From Begonia masoniana (taxonomy: Eukaryota > Streptophyta > Magnoliopsida > Cucurbitales > Begoniaceae), in contig CM039508.1 in the NCBI GenBank assembly GCA_022432975.1, positions 46,403,646 through 46,467,645 of the forward strand: a stretch of 64,000 nucleotides of DNA. Reading direction: 5' to 3'. Of the stretch, positions 1 through 11,144 are shown one piece after another. The notes below the pieces were generated by a model. The model was not told the DNA's origin. It was given only the letters and a program-made list of their open reading frames with translations, and searched no databases. Each line of letters opens with the position of its first letter. Position 1 is the stretch's first letter. Position numbers and translations under genes: made by a program.

Positions 1-896
1 CACATCCTGAGGGTCCCGTCTTTCTTCTTGACAAACAGAACGGGCGCACCCCAGGGCGAAACACTGGGTCGAATGAAACCCTTCTCTAACAACTCATCAA
101 GCTGAGTCCTCAGCTCTCTCAACTCAGCTGGTGCCAACCGATACGGGTTTTTAAACCTTGGCGCGGTATTCGGATAGACATCAATAGTAAACTCAATCTC
201 CCGGTCCGGTGGTAACCCGGGAAGGTCATCAAGAAAAATCCCAGAGAACTCTCTGACTATAGAAATGTCACTCGGCTTTATTTCGCTGAGCAACTGAACA
301 TCAAACACTGAGGCCAAATAAATAGAGCATTGACCTTTAAACTGCTCGTTGACCATCATGGTATAAGAAATAGGCGAGCTACTCAATCTGTTCATCGCCT
401 GATAAGAAAACTCGGCTTTACCCGGGGGTCGAAAGGTGACAATCTCGGATCGACAATCGATGGTGGCGAAGTGCTGTGACAGCCAGTCCATCCCCAAGAT
501 AAGATCATAATGCTCTATGCCCATAACAATAAGGCGAGCATAGAGGGTTCTGTCCCCAATCGAGATAATACTGCCCTGGACCACACGACCTGACTGCATA
601 CGCTCTCCCGAAGGTATCATCACACTATATTCGCATTCTGCTAACTCAGGCGCAAGCTTCAATCTAGACACACAAGCAGTGGAAACAAAAGAGTGCGTAG
701 CCCCTGTGTCTTATAAAGAAAACACAGCTACGCCCATAATCAATATAGTACCTGCTATCACGACAGGTTGATCCTCGTTATCGACATCACCAGGCTCTAT
801 AAATGCGAAGATCCTCGGCATAACTCTCCTCTGATCACCGCCTGACAGATCTCGGCCGGGCTTCGGGCAATCTTTGACGTAATGGTCAAGCTCTCT
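1..896 (-). pseudogene. gypsy element 1: zinc knuckle remnant, protease and start of reverse transcriptase
   Basis: Reading the minus strand from 896 downward gives the second half of a CCHC knuckle (HYVKDCPKPGRD), an aspartic protease site (DTGATHSF), a linker containing [13 protein letters not shown], and the N-terminal RT region ending at [11 protein letters not shown] at the window edge. The sequence is nearly the same as that of gypsy element 3 (59.6-63.0 kb, plus strand), so both belong to one Ty3/gypsy family, probably the Tekay/Del chromovirus lineage. The residue before the protease DTG is a stop codon (TTA TTA in element 3 reads TTA TAA here), so the frame is broken. The first half of the zinc knuckle and about 100 bases before it are missing, replaced by the SIRE-like fragment. 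The rest of pol and the 3' LTR lie left of the window. Confidence 0.88.
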
Positions 897-2204
897 GTAG
901 GATCGAGATTGTCTAAGAGGGGGGTGAATTAGACCTTTTTAAATTTTCTTAATTACTAACTACAAGCAGTCAACCAGTAAAAATAATTAGAGAGATAGAG
1001 AGAAAAATCAACACACAGATTTTTACGTGGTTCGGCCAAAGCTTGCCTACATCCACGCTTCAAGGTTCACCCCTTGAAGATCCTTAACCTTCTCCTCAGT
1101 GAGAAAACACAGATCGGAATTCCGGGCTCCGATCAACTGCCTTTACAATCCTGGATTATTCTTCACGGGCGATAATCCACTGCCTTATACAGATTTGAGT
1201 TTGTAATAATCAAAACGATCTAAACTCTCTCAAAGGTTAAATCTTAAGTTTAGGTTCGAGAGGATTAGATGAAATACAGAGTATGATAATTTCGCAAGTT
1301 AGGGCTCAATAAAAAATTCGTAAAAGTTGGATTTTCGTGCTCTAACCTCGGCTTAAATACTTTGTCTTCAAAATCGGCTTGAATTCAAAGCTCCTTATCC
1401 AATAATAGAAACTTTGTTACCGTTGGAGCAGCTTTCGTACAAGTTCAGGTAGCCGTTGCCGTCTGTAGTTGTAAATTGTCATCGCCATTAAAGTTCTGGA
1501 GTTAATGCTGAAAACGACGTCACTGTAGCTTCGCGGCTCTTTTAAATTTTGGTGGAAGATCATCGGTAGATGCTGCTTTAAAAAAGCCATCAGCATGAAC
1601 ATCTTCAAACGCCATCGGTAGATGCAACACGAATAAGCTATCGGCATATGCATTCTGGAAAGCCATCGGCAGATGCATCTCCAAACGCTATCAGCAGATG
1701 CAGCTTTAAAAACGCGATCAGCAGATACAACTTTAACGAGCTGAACCGGCATCGGTAGGAGTAGCTTTAAATGCCATCGGTAGATGCACCATTAAAACAC
1801 TATCGGTATGAGTCGCTTCAAATGCCATCGGCAGAAGCAGCATTAAAACTCCATTGGTATATGTCGTCTAGCGATCAGTTGAAGTAGGCTTTGAACGACT
1901 TCTTCTTTTGTCGTTTTATCGATCGGTAGATGAAGGCTATCGGCAGAAGCCTTCTTTGCTTTGTCGTTTAGCGATCGGTGTATGTCTATTTTTAACAACT
2001 CGTCGGCAGATGAGTTTTCAACCCTGTACACTTAATCACGATTGTTAAACAACTAAAATACCCTTTCCAAGGGCATTTCCAACAGATTAAAATACTAATG
2101 CATATTCGTTATTCTCATTCACTTAACATAATCAAATTACAATATTAACCATTCAAATACATCATCAAAAATATATTTAAACTTAAACATCATTTAAGTC
2201 AACA
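897..2204 (-). repeat. 3' LTR of a SIRE/Maximus-like copia fragment
   Basis: On the minus strand the LTR starts TGTTGACTTAAATG directly after a purine-rich tract (2205-2220, AAAAAGGGGGAGAT on the minus strand), which is the standard polypurine tract plus LTR boundary of plant copia elements. It ends ...GATCCTACA at 897. A tract of poly-C and CTCTTAGAC near the end and a TTTTTGATGATGAC tract just inside the element recall SIRE/Maximus-type elements (family knowledge, not searched). Positions 1560-2000 hold about 15 imperfect copies of a motif related to ATCGGTAGATG spaced by roughly 30-35 bases. No target duplication can be checked because the other end of this copia element is missing. Confidence 0.7.
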
Positions 2205-2528
2205 ATCTCCCCCTTTTTGATGATGACAAAATTTAATTTAATTAAGTCACTCTCCCCCATAATCCTAGCTCCCCCACAACCTATGCATATATTCCAATAT
2301 CATTCCAGTTTTTCAAAGAACATGCATACACTATTCATAGCATATCTGAGTAATTTATCAAGCATTATCAATTAATCAAATATGTTCTCCCCCATTGACA
2401 TTATCAAAAAATAAAAATAAAAAATAATCAGAGAGACAGGCAGAACCAATGCATTCATCACAAAGAAGAGAAACGGCAGAGAAAAATGTAAGTAGAATTC
2501 AAAAAAATTTGTTTACAAAGAAAAGCAT

Positions 2529-3639
2529 CTATTTAAAGAAAGCTACAAAATGTGTCCAAAAAGCTTGGTTAATCCAAGCGGGCACTTCACAGTTTGAATT
2601 GAGATAAGCATCTACAAGTGCTGGAAGTGAGTGAATACCAAGAGAGATGGGTAGTTGATAAGGCACGAGTGCCAAGCATGGAGGAGTCTCTGGCTGAGGA
2701 GCAGCAGAGGTAGAAGGGCCTTGATTCACCACCATGTCCATACATGGAGGAGTTTCGACAGAAGGAGCAGCAGTAGACGCATCAGGAGGAGAGAAGGCAA
2801 ATTCAGCCTCCTGAAGATCCAGCGACATGAAACGCACATCTTCATAAACTTCAGGCCGGGAAAATAGAAGAAGGAGATCTTCATAGGTAGGCTTAGTGGG
2901 GCAGAGAGGAATATGTGGTGCAGGGCAAAGAGCCTCAACTTGAGATTTGAGAGCCCTAAGGTTTCAGGTGAAGATCTCATTATTTCGATCCAATTTGCGA
3001 TCCAAAAGACCCTGAGCCACGACAGCATCAATGCTCAAATCCTTTTTGAGTTGAGTGATTTTTGTATCAATGGCTGTTTCGAGATTGTCAATGCTGGACT
3101 TCAACTCAGTATATTGTTCCTCGCTGAGAGAAAATCTCCTATGATAAAGGATGGGAGATACTGGGGCAGGAGCAGTTTGCAGATTTGGGGAGGAATGTTG
3201 GACTTGGGGAGCAGGTGGATTTGAAGGAGCAATTGGACTTGAAGGAGGTAATTAGACTGGAGGAGGTGGTTGGACTGGTGATGGAGGAACTGTATCTTGT
3301 TGGACTGGAGATGGAGGAGGGATAGGAGGCAGAGCTGGTAAACGAAGTGCAGGAGGAGGAGGTGTAGGATTCTGATCAATGGGAAGGGGCACAGAGGAGG
3401 GAGTAGAGATGTCCTCAGAAAGAAGTATCCTTGAGGAAGGGACACGACGCCTTCGCACTAAAGGAGGAGGCTGAAAGCTAGAAGCCTGAGATTGAGAGGG
3501 GGAATTATCAAAAACAGGGATCTCAGAGTCATCCCCTCCTTCAGCAGTGGACTCCTCTTGCAGGTTAAGTTTTCTCTTTCCCTTTTTGGCAACTGCTGCC
3601 TTAGCAGTGTTTCTCTTAGGAATATTCAACACAAGCTTG
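2529..3639 (-). pseudogene. C-terminal part of a proline-rich, coiled-coil ORF upstream of the copia polypurine tract
   Basis: From 3639 downward the minus strand reads a basic start (NIPKRNTAKAAVAKKGKRK), an acidic/serine stretch, a long proline-rich tract, then a probable coiled coil (FSLSEEQYTELKSSIDNLE and following) and a C-terminus ending AFWTHFVAFFK at 2529. Two in-frame stops (near 3250 and near 2960) break it. Its position, last ORF before the polypurine tract and 3' LTR, and its proline-rich plus coiled-coil build fit the env-like ORF of SIRE-type copia elements. A plant mobile-domain type ORF carried by a retrotransposon is the alternative. I see no membrane segment in the part present, so I do not assign an envelope function. 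Confidence 0.55.
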
Positions 3640-4463
3640 CCCTTGCCTCTATCGTTGCCTCCCTCTAGAGGTCTCTTTACACCCCTTTGCTGCTGTTGGG
3701 GCTGTGGTGCTCTGGGTTGCCAACCCCGTGACTGAGGACGAATCTCTCGGAAGAAGCCCTTAGCTGGCTCCCTCGGTCTAACACAAGTAGCTCTGGCAGC
3801 CTCAATATCCAGAGCTCTAGCTATGATATCAGAATAGGGCACATCGATAATACCTAACACAATAACGTGCATCCGAATCTCTGGATTAAGTCCCTCCATA
3901 AACTGGTGCACCTTCTCTTCATTGTCGCTGACGAGGCGCGGAGCAAATCGCGATAAGGACTCAAACTTCCGGATATACTCTGCAACTGAACCTGTCTGAT
4001 TCAGCTGCGTAAACTCATTCCTCTTCGCCACTTTCACTGTGCGGCTAAAATACTTGTCAAAGAACACGGTCTTGAACCATTCCCAAGTCATAACTGATAC
4101 ATCCGTCGTCGACTTGATCGAATCCCACCAGAAACGGGCGTCTAATGCCAGGTGGAAGGTAACATAAGCCACCTTACTCCCGTTCCCTACCTCTGCATAA
4201 CTCAACATATCCTCCATCACTCGAATCCATTCCTCCGCAATATTTGGATCCGATGATCGGCCATCGAACACTGGAGGTCGCAGACTTTGAAACTTCTGCA
4301 TACCCTGATTATTGGGAACTATCAAATCCTGGGCCCTCTGATTTTCCCGATTTACTAGACTCTCGATTTGTTGTGCTTGCCGGTCCATATGCTGAAACTG
4401 GCGGTCCAGCAACTCCGTAAGTCGATCTAGCGTGTCATCCCGAGGATCTTTTCCTCGAACCAT
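3640..4463 (-). pseudogene. gypsy element 1 gag (5' part)
   Basis: Starts at MVRGKDPRDD (ATG at 4463) and continues about 275 residues through a retrotransposon gag domain (AEEWIRVMEDML, ARFWWDSIKS, FFDKYF, EFTQLNQTGSVAEYIRKFES, VHQFMEGLNPEIR) into the basic linker GGNDRGKGK. The same landmarks occur in element 3 gag. At the linker the frame runs on without a stop into the SIRE-like ORF, creating an open frame of 403 codons (4463 down to 3252) that fuses gag to unrelated sequence; the zinc knuckle is lost. The N-terminal QHMDRQAQQ corresponds to the heptad that became the 21-bp array in element 3. Upstream, a primer-binding site lies at 4612-4623. Confidence 0.88.
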
Positions 4464-4611
4464 AATTTATAACTCCTATAAAATCAAAGCAAACAATTCT
4501 AAGAAATCTAAATCAGACAAAGCAGAAAACGTACTTACAGTTGAGGAAGGATGTCCGCGAAGTGGCTGTGCAGTCGAGCAGTCTACAGAACCGATTTTAA
4601 AACCCAGGGGC

Positions 4612-4623
4612 TCTGATACCATA
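4612..4623 (-). promoter_or_regulatory. primer-binding site of gypsy element 1
   Basis: Minus-strand TGGTATCAGAGC, complementary to the 3' end of initiator tRNA-Met, four bases inside the LTR end at 4626. This fixes the strand and the LTR boundary. Confidence 0.9.
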
Positions 4624-4625
4624 AT

Positions 4626-7020
4626 TGTAACATCCCTAATACTGTACCCAATTTCCCGTACATATATATTTGTTTTTTTTTATTCTTATACTTTAAATAA
4701 ACTCTAAGCGGAAATCAAATCGAAATTGAAATCGCGAAAACTTATTTCTTTAAACCAGTTAAATTAAACTTAAAACTAATTTAAATAAAACTTAAAACAT
4801 TTAATAAAACCTATAAAACAATCGATTTAAAAGAGGGAGGGCAGAAGGGACATTTGTCTCTGAAGACTTGAGGGCAATCGATCGCTGCACCAGCGATCGA
4901 TCGCCGCACAATGCAGCGCTCGATCGCTGCCAGCGATCGATCCCAGCGATGGATCGCTGCAGCATGTTCTGTCCTATCTCTCTGGAATCCGAAATTCCAG
5001 AGAGCAAACTTCACCTTTTCATACATTTTCATCCTTTACATTTATCATCTTATGCACCATAATTAACGATCTAAACCTACGTCAAACTTTCATAAAAACG
5101 AACTGCATGGATACGTTTAAAAATCGACAAATCCTCCTGTTTTAAATTCCAAGCAGTTCCAATGAAACATTATAAAAACACGGTTTATAAAGCAGGTTTT
5201 CAAATCGTTTAAAAACAGCAAAATATGAACCTAACATCTAGCCAGATCCAAGCATCCTAATATGTTCTAACTTTATACATATGTTGTCCCAAAATAACCC
5301 AGTACTCTCAAAATACGTACAGACATCCCCCACGGGTCAAAACGCGCCGACTGCTAAGCACACTCCCCGGGTCATTCTCCATCAACTGCATCATACATCA
5401 GGAGGAGGAACGTCGTCCTCACCTGGCTCAATGTCACCTATCACACCACCTACACCATACAGACACACTATGAGCTAAAGGCTCAGTAAATTCTACGTAA
5501 ATGCAGATGCGTGCAGTGCATATGGAGTTCAGAAATCATGCATAACATACAGAGCGTCGCAGACAGAATATCACCGAGATCTCATCCCCCTAACCGAAGG
5601 GGGCCCATCCAGTGGTCGGACTACCCCGTACGGTTAGAGGATGGGGGTACACGCTTACAACACGTACAGCCGTGCCTGAGCCCCACCTCGCGTGACCAGA
5701 TAACAGATTACGTTCATTAATTACATTACATGAGATGTGGTATCGGCCAGACCCTTAATCGGCCCGCACAATAGATCGATAGCCCCCAATTTCTGGGCCA
5801 CATTGGTTTTCTAAAAACATCGTGCGGAAATTCATTTTCATGCCAAGTTAAAATACGTGATGCATGAACAGTTCAATATAAATGTAAACAATCAAGCATG
5901 CGTACCATCAAGACTGTAAAGGAAATAACCTACAAAAACGTTTAAACCTAGCTACCCAAACAAAACAATTTAAACACACAATACTTTAAGATCCTCGACG
6001 CGACATCGAAGTACGGTGTAGGCCAATCGGCCAGAGTAAGTCACGAGAACTTACCTTGAGCGCACTGAACCTCGAGCTCTGTCCACGAGAGTCGTTTGTT
6101 TGAGGCAAAACACAACATCGACATTAAAACGAGTTTAAGCTTCTAAACGTCCAAAATTGACAAAACCTTAACTAAGGAGATTTCCTAAAGCTTTAATCAA
6201 ATTCTTTGAGCTATATTATCGAGCCAATACCCACTCGGCAACTCAAATCCAATTTACGAGTTTTTCCTAAATCTTAAAATTTCTCCAACTTTAACATTTT
6301 CCACAAATTAATGTAGTTTCGTCCAATAACGTCCAATACGTTCATAAACTACGATAACCTATTGATTTTTAAACCCGAAATCGAATTTTTAACCTAAACC
6401 CTAACGAAACCCTAACGTTAAATCGGCCCAAAAATTGAAAACTAACGCTCTAGAATCATAGATTCATACCTAGGGTTGTGAGAGGAGGAGAAAGCACGAA
6501 GAACCGGAGTCGAACGGAGGAGAAACGGAGGTCGGACCTTGAGGAATCGCTGACGGCAGAGAGGAAATCGCTCTCTGGAAATCACGCAGGAAGAAAATGA
6601 AGAAGAAAGAAGGTTTGTGTTATTTTATAAATTTGGTGTGACAAATTACCGTTTTGCCCTTGCTTTGATTTTCTATTAGTTTCGTCGTTCGTTTCGTTAA
6701 TTGGATAACGATTTCGCTTCTCCAAATTTCCTTATTTCACCAATAGGTCCAACTTATTATTTGGGATTTATTAAAACTGTCCGTTCGCAAATCGGACCCC
6801 ATTTACTATTTTTACTGAAACGTCTATTATATTACGAGAAACTTAATTACTCGAAATATAGCGTTATTACTCCGAAAAATCCCGTAAATTTCTTAAAATT
6901 CCTATTAATCGTTAGGATTCTAATGACGCTTTCTTTTTGTAAAACAGATTTGATTTGACATATTTACAAAAATACCATCATATAATATAATATTAATATC
7001 CCGTAAAGCCGGGTATTACA
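4626..7020 (-). repeat. 5' LTR of gypsy element 1 (2.4 kb)
   Basis: The minus strand starts TGTAATACCCGGC at 7020 and ends ...GGGATGTTACA at 4626. It matches the 5' LTR of element 3 (55376-57831) along its length, for instance at the AAACTGTCCGTTC tract near 6775 and the tract around 5600-5760. Positions 4872-4965 hold a cluster of overlapping GATCGATC dyads such as GCGATCGATCGC. Its outer end directly abuts sequence belonging to the LTR of element 2, which shows that element 1 inserted into element 2. I see no host gene here. Confidence 0.88.
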
Positions 7021-8037
7021 CCTATTCATCAGACTGAGGCACAAAGTCCTCATTTCCGGGTTCAGTACCTACATCAGAGAGTTTACCTATGAGTCTAAAA
7101 CTCAGTAAGAACATAATAGATATGCAGTGATGCAAAATGCTATGCATTCGGTTTTCAGAAATACAGTGACAGTACAGTACATTATGTTTCTGTGGCAGAG
7201 GGGTATAAGTGGGGCTTATAGGGGAACTGACAATCAGTAAAATCAGTGAGTGCACGATAGGCACATACAGTAATACAGTATACATATATATAACAGTACA
7301 GTAACAGTGGGTCAGTCCCCGTCCCGCACTTAACTGGTTCATTTCAGTCAGATTTTACCTTATTTAGTTTCAAACAGTGTACAGAAAATATTTGTATGTC
7401 TTTTAGAGAAAACTTGTATGCATGAACGGTGCTTGAATTTAAACAGGCAGACAGCAGAAATAAGACAATAGAAAGTAAATCAAAGCCAGACATTTCAGAA
7501 CATAACTCTAACTCTTCTACCCAAAACAACCCGACATAACAGAAAACCTAGTACCTCCGTGATGTAGGGGCTTAAGGGCCGAATCTATGCGTATGAACTT
7601 ACCTGTCTGCTGCGGTGTCAGAAGTCTTGAACGTCTCGGTTTCAGTAGTTTGTGAACCTTCACGGAAGAAAACAGAAAATGCAGGGGAAGCAAAGTGTGG
7701 AACTTTGTTTCAATCGCCTGCCAGAGAGAAAACCAAGAAAGAAGAGAAGAAGCAGAAAAGTGAACTGAAGGTTTCACGTAGGAGGAAGAACCTAGCTTCT
7801 TCACCAAGTCGCCAGATGTCACTCAACCATTGGCTATCTCCCACCAACCTTAATTTCTCCCCAATTTACCATTCCATGCATTTTAAACTTAGTGTTTAGT
7901 TTAGTTACACATTAGTCTAGTTCTCCCCTCACTAAATGCTCCAACATTTTATAATGAAGTTGTTATCGTATTTATGGCAATTTAATCCATACAATAATTC
8001 AACAGATTATTACATGGCCAAAATGCCGGGTGTTACA
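7021..8037 (-). repeat. 3' LTR of gypsy element 2, 5'-terminal 1.0 kb only
   Basis: Nearly identical to 14265-15281 of the 5' LTR, with scattered substitutions and short indels. On the minus strand it begins TGTAACACCCGGC at 8037 and is cut at 7021 by the start of element 1. The remaining 1.6 kb should lie left of the window beyond element 1. The bases CCTAT at 7021-7025 are the predicted target duplication of element 1. A polypurine tract (GGTGGGTGGAA, minus strand) lies at 8038-8048. Confidence 0.9.
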
Positions 8038-8044
8038 TTCCACC

Positions 8045-9128
8045 CACCTTAACAGAAATTTTGTCCCCAAAATTTGCCTAAGCGAATAGGTCCGGATACT
8101 GTGCTCTAACATCTGCTTGTCTTTCCCACGTGGCCTCCTCCACATTGTGATTACGCCATAAAACTTTCACCAACGGGACCACTCGATTGCGCAACACTTT
8201 GAGTTAGGTATCCAATATCTGTATGGGCCTTTCTTCACACGTCAGTGTCGGCATGATATCAAAGTCCACCTGCTTCACGATCTGAGTAGGATCTCGCACA
8301 CATTTTCTCAGTATCGAAACATGGAAAACATCATGAACACCATCCATTGACGCTGGTAGCTTTAGTCTGTAGGCCATGTTCCCAATCCTCTTCAAAATGG
8401 GAAAAGGCCCAATAAACCTTGGGCTTAGCTTCCCTTTCTTGCCAAATCTCATCACACCTTTGAAGGGTGACACTTTCAAGAACACTTATCACCTTCAGCA
8501 AACTCTAAGTCTCTTCTTCTATGGTCCGCGTAACTCTTCTTCCGACTTTGAGAACTCTTTATTCATTGTTTGATAGCAGCAATTACCTCGGACATCTGCT
8601 GTAGTATTTCAGGGCCGATAAGCTTGGTTTCTCAGACCTCATCCCAACACAATGGGGATCTACACTTCCTGCCGTAAAGAGCTTCATAAGGGGCCATGCC
8701 AATTGTAGCCTGATAGCTATTGTTGTAGGCAAACTCCACGAGTGGCAAATATCTACTCCAAGGAGCATGAAATTCTAGCACGCATGACCTTAGCATATCC
8801 TCCAGTATTTGGATTATTCTCTCAGATTGTCCGTCAGTCTGTGGATGAAATGTCGTGCTGAAATTCAACTTCGTACCCAAAAGTTCTGCAAACTTTTCCA
8901 AAACCTGGAAGTGAATCTGGGATCACGGTCTGAGACGATCGACACAGGAACGCCATGCAGTTTAATAATCTCACTAATATACAGCTCTGTATACTGATCC
9001 ATGGAGTACGTCGTCTTCACAGGTAGAAAGTGGGTCGACTTCGTCAATCTGTCCACTATGACCCAAATGCTATTATGGCCCTTAGCTGTTCTTGGTAGGC
9101 CAACAACAAAATCCATCGTTATATTCTC
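8045..9128 (-). pseudogene. gypsy element 2 integrase core and C-terminal chromodomain-like region
   Basis: The minus strand encodes the integrase catalytic core in pieces: [19 protein letters not shown] with [11 protein letters not shown] (first Asp), [14 protein letters not shown] (second Asp), then after a frameshift near 8870-8900 FHPQTDGQSERIIQ (catalytic Glu). After another break near 8490-8630 comes the GPFPILKRIGNMAYRL region, and past a stop near 8201 a chromodomain-like end (VLWRNHNVEEATWE). The VLWRN...EEATWE signature is typical of Tekay/Del chromoviruses. A stop at 9126-9128 separates this part from the upstream RT/RNase H frame. At least four inactivating lesions are visible, so this copy is dead. 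Confidence 0.85.
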
Positions 9129-11144
9129 TCATTTCCATTCGGGGATCGGGAGAGGTTGAAGCGTTCCACTCGGTCGTTGATGTTCAGCTTTGATCTGTTG
9201 ACATATCATACAAGACTCCACATACTTGGCCACTTCATTCTTCATATTCGGCCACCAGAAGTGAAGTTTCAAGTCTTGATACATCTTTGTGCTTCCAGGA
9301 TGCACAGAGAAAGAAGATGAATGGGCTTCCGACAAGATGTGCTTCCGTAGCTCTTCGTCTTTCGGAACATACCATCTGTTTTTGAACTTCAGAATTCCAT
9401 CTCCCGAATAACTGAAATCAGAAGAAGCCATTGGTACCTTGCCCACCATATCAGTCATCTTCTTTGAATTGGTCTTCTGGGCTTCCTTAATTCGGTCCAG
9501 GACGGAGGGCCGTAGTGTTAAGTCTGCTAGTATGGCCGATAGCCCAGAAACTATCTCCATATCGAACTTCTGTATCTCCGTCCTCAAAGGCATTGATACG
9601 GCCGACATTACTGGTTGCATAGTAGCTGGTATCCTGCTTAGCGCATCAGCTACCACATTAGCTTTACCAGGATGGTATTTGATCTCAACATCGTAGTCTT
9701 TTACAAATTCTAACCACCGCCTCTGTCTCATATTCAACTCTTTCTGAGTAAAGAGGAACTTCAAACTCTTGTGGTCAGAAAACACCTCACATGATTGTCC
9801 ATATAGGTGATGTCTCCATACTTTTAGCGCAAACACAACTGCCGCTAAGTCAAGGTCGTGAGTAGGGTAGTTTTGTTCATGGTTCTTCAATTGTCTGGAT
9901 GCATATGCTACAACTTTCCCTTCTTGCATTAATACGCATCCCAAGCCAACCTTGGACGCATCACAGTACACGCTGAATTTACCGTCTTCAACTGGCAATA
10001 CTAACAAAGGAGCAGTAGTCAATTTCTGCTTAAGTGTTTGAAAACTCAGCTCACAAGCTTCAGACCACTTGAACTTGATGTCCTTTCTCGTTAAGCTGGT
10101 CATAGGCTTTGCTATCACAGAGAATCCCTTGATGAACTTTCTGTAATAACCAGCTAATCCGATAAAACTCCGTACCTTACTGGCACTTCTCGGTCTTGGC
10201 CATTCCTTCACTGCCAGAATCTTGGCTGGATCCACGGACACTCCTTCTGCCGACACCACATGGCCTAGGAAATTAATTATGCTCAGCCAGAATTCACACT
10301 TTGATAGCTTGGCATATAATTGATGCTGCTTTAGGATTGACAGTACAATAGCCAAGTGCTTTTCATGTTCGGCCTCACTCCTGGAATAAACCAGAATGTC
10401 GTCGATGAAAACGATCACAAATTTATCCAAGACATCTTGGAATATCTTGTTCATCAGGTCCATAAATGCTGCCGGAGCATTAGTTAACCCGAACGACATC
10501 ACTAAGAATTCGTAGTGCCCGTACCGGGTCCTGAAGGCGGTCTTTGGAATATCATCAGCTCTGACCTTCAACTGGTAATAACCAGAGCGCAAGTCAATCT
10601 TAGAAAATACCCGAGCCCCTTGTAGCTGGTCAAATAAATCATCAATTCTCGGCAACGGGTACTTATTCTTGATCGTCAACTTGTTCAGCTCACGGTAGTC
10701 AATACACATCCGTAGGAACCCATCCTTCTTCTTGACAAATAAGACGGGAGCACCCCACGGAGAGAAACTGGGGCGCACAAAATCCTTGTCCACCAACTCT
10801 TTCAGCTGAGCCTTCAATTCCTTCAGCTCAATTGGTGCCATACGGTACGGATTCTTCGATACTGGTTCCGCACCTGGATATACGTCAATTTCAAACTCGA
10901 TTTCACGATCAGGTGGCAATCCAGGTAAGTCATCTAAGAAAACCTCTGAGAAGTCCCGTACTACCGGAATATTCTGAAGTTCCACCTCATTTTGCCTTTG
11001 GACATCCACTACGTGGGCCAGGAATCTGATGCACCCTGACTTCATCAGCCGTTGAGCTTTCAGGGAAGATATAACAGGCATACGGTATTTCTTCGGTATT
11101 GCCTGGTAAGAGAATTCTACCCCATTCGGGCGTTTAAACAACAC
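9129..11144 (-). pseudogene. gypsy element 2 reverse transcriptase, RNase H and integrase zinc-binding domain
   Basis: A 671-codon open stretch. In order it holds the end of the protease linker, RT ([43 protein letters not shown], catalytic [18 protein letters not shown]), RNase H ([60 protein letters not shown]) and the integrase HHCC region ([35 protein letters not shown]). RT and RNase H catalytic motifs look complete, so the element was probably active before the flanking stops arose. Two stops upstream (about 11157 and 11286) part it from gag-protease; active relatives would read through as one polyprotein. Confidence 0.92.

Noticed and set aside
1417..2031. Minus-strand ORFs of 111 and 62 aa
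   Set aside because: They lie inside the SIRE-like LTR and reflect the repeated ATCGGTAGATG-type motif (recurrent SADS/SADE peptides).
2529..3639. Calling the proline-rich ORF a viral-type envelope protein
   Set aside because: No signal peptide, transmembrane segment or fusion-peptide-like stretch is seen in the part present. Position alone supports an env-like ORF, so I left the function open.
4801..5062. Overlapping ORFs of 64-73 aa on both strands
   Set aside because: They cover the GATCGATC dyad cluster of the element 1 LTR, where palindromes open both strands.
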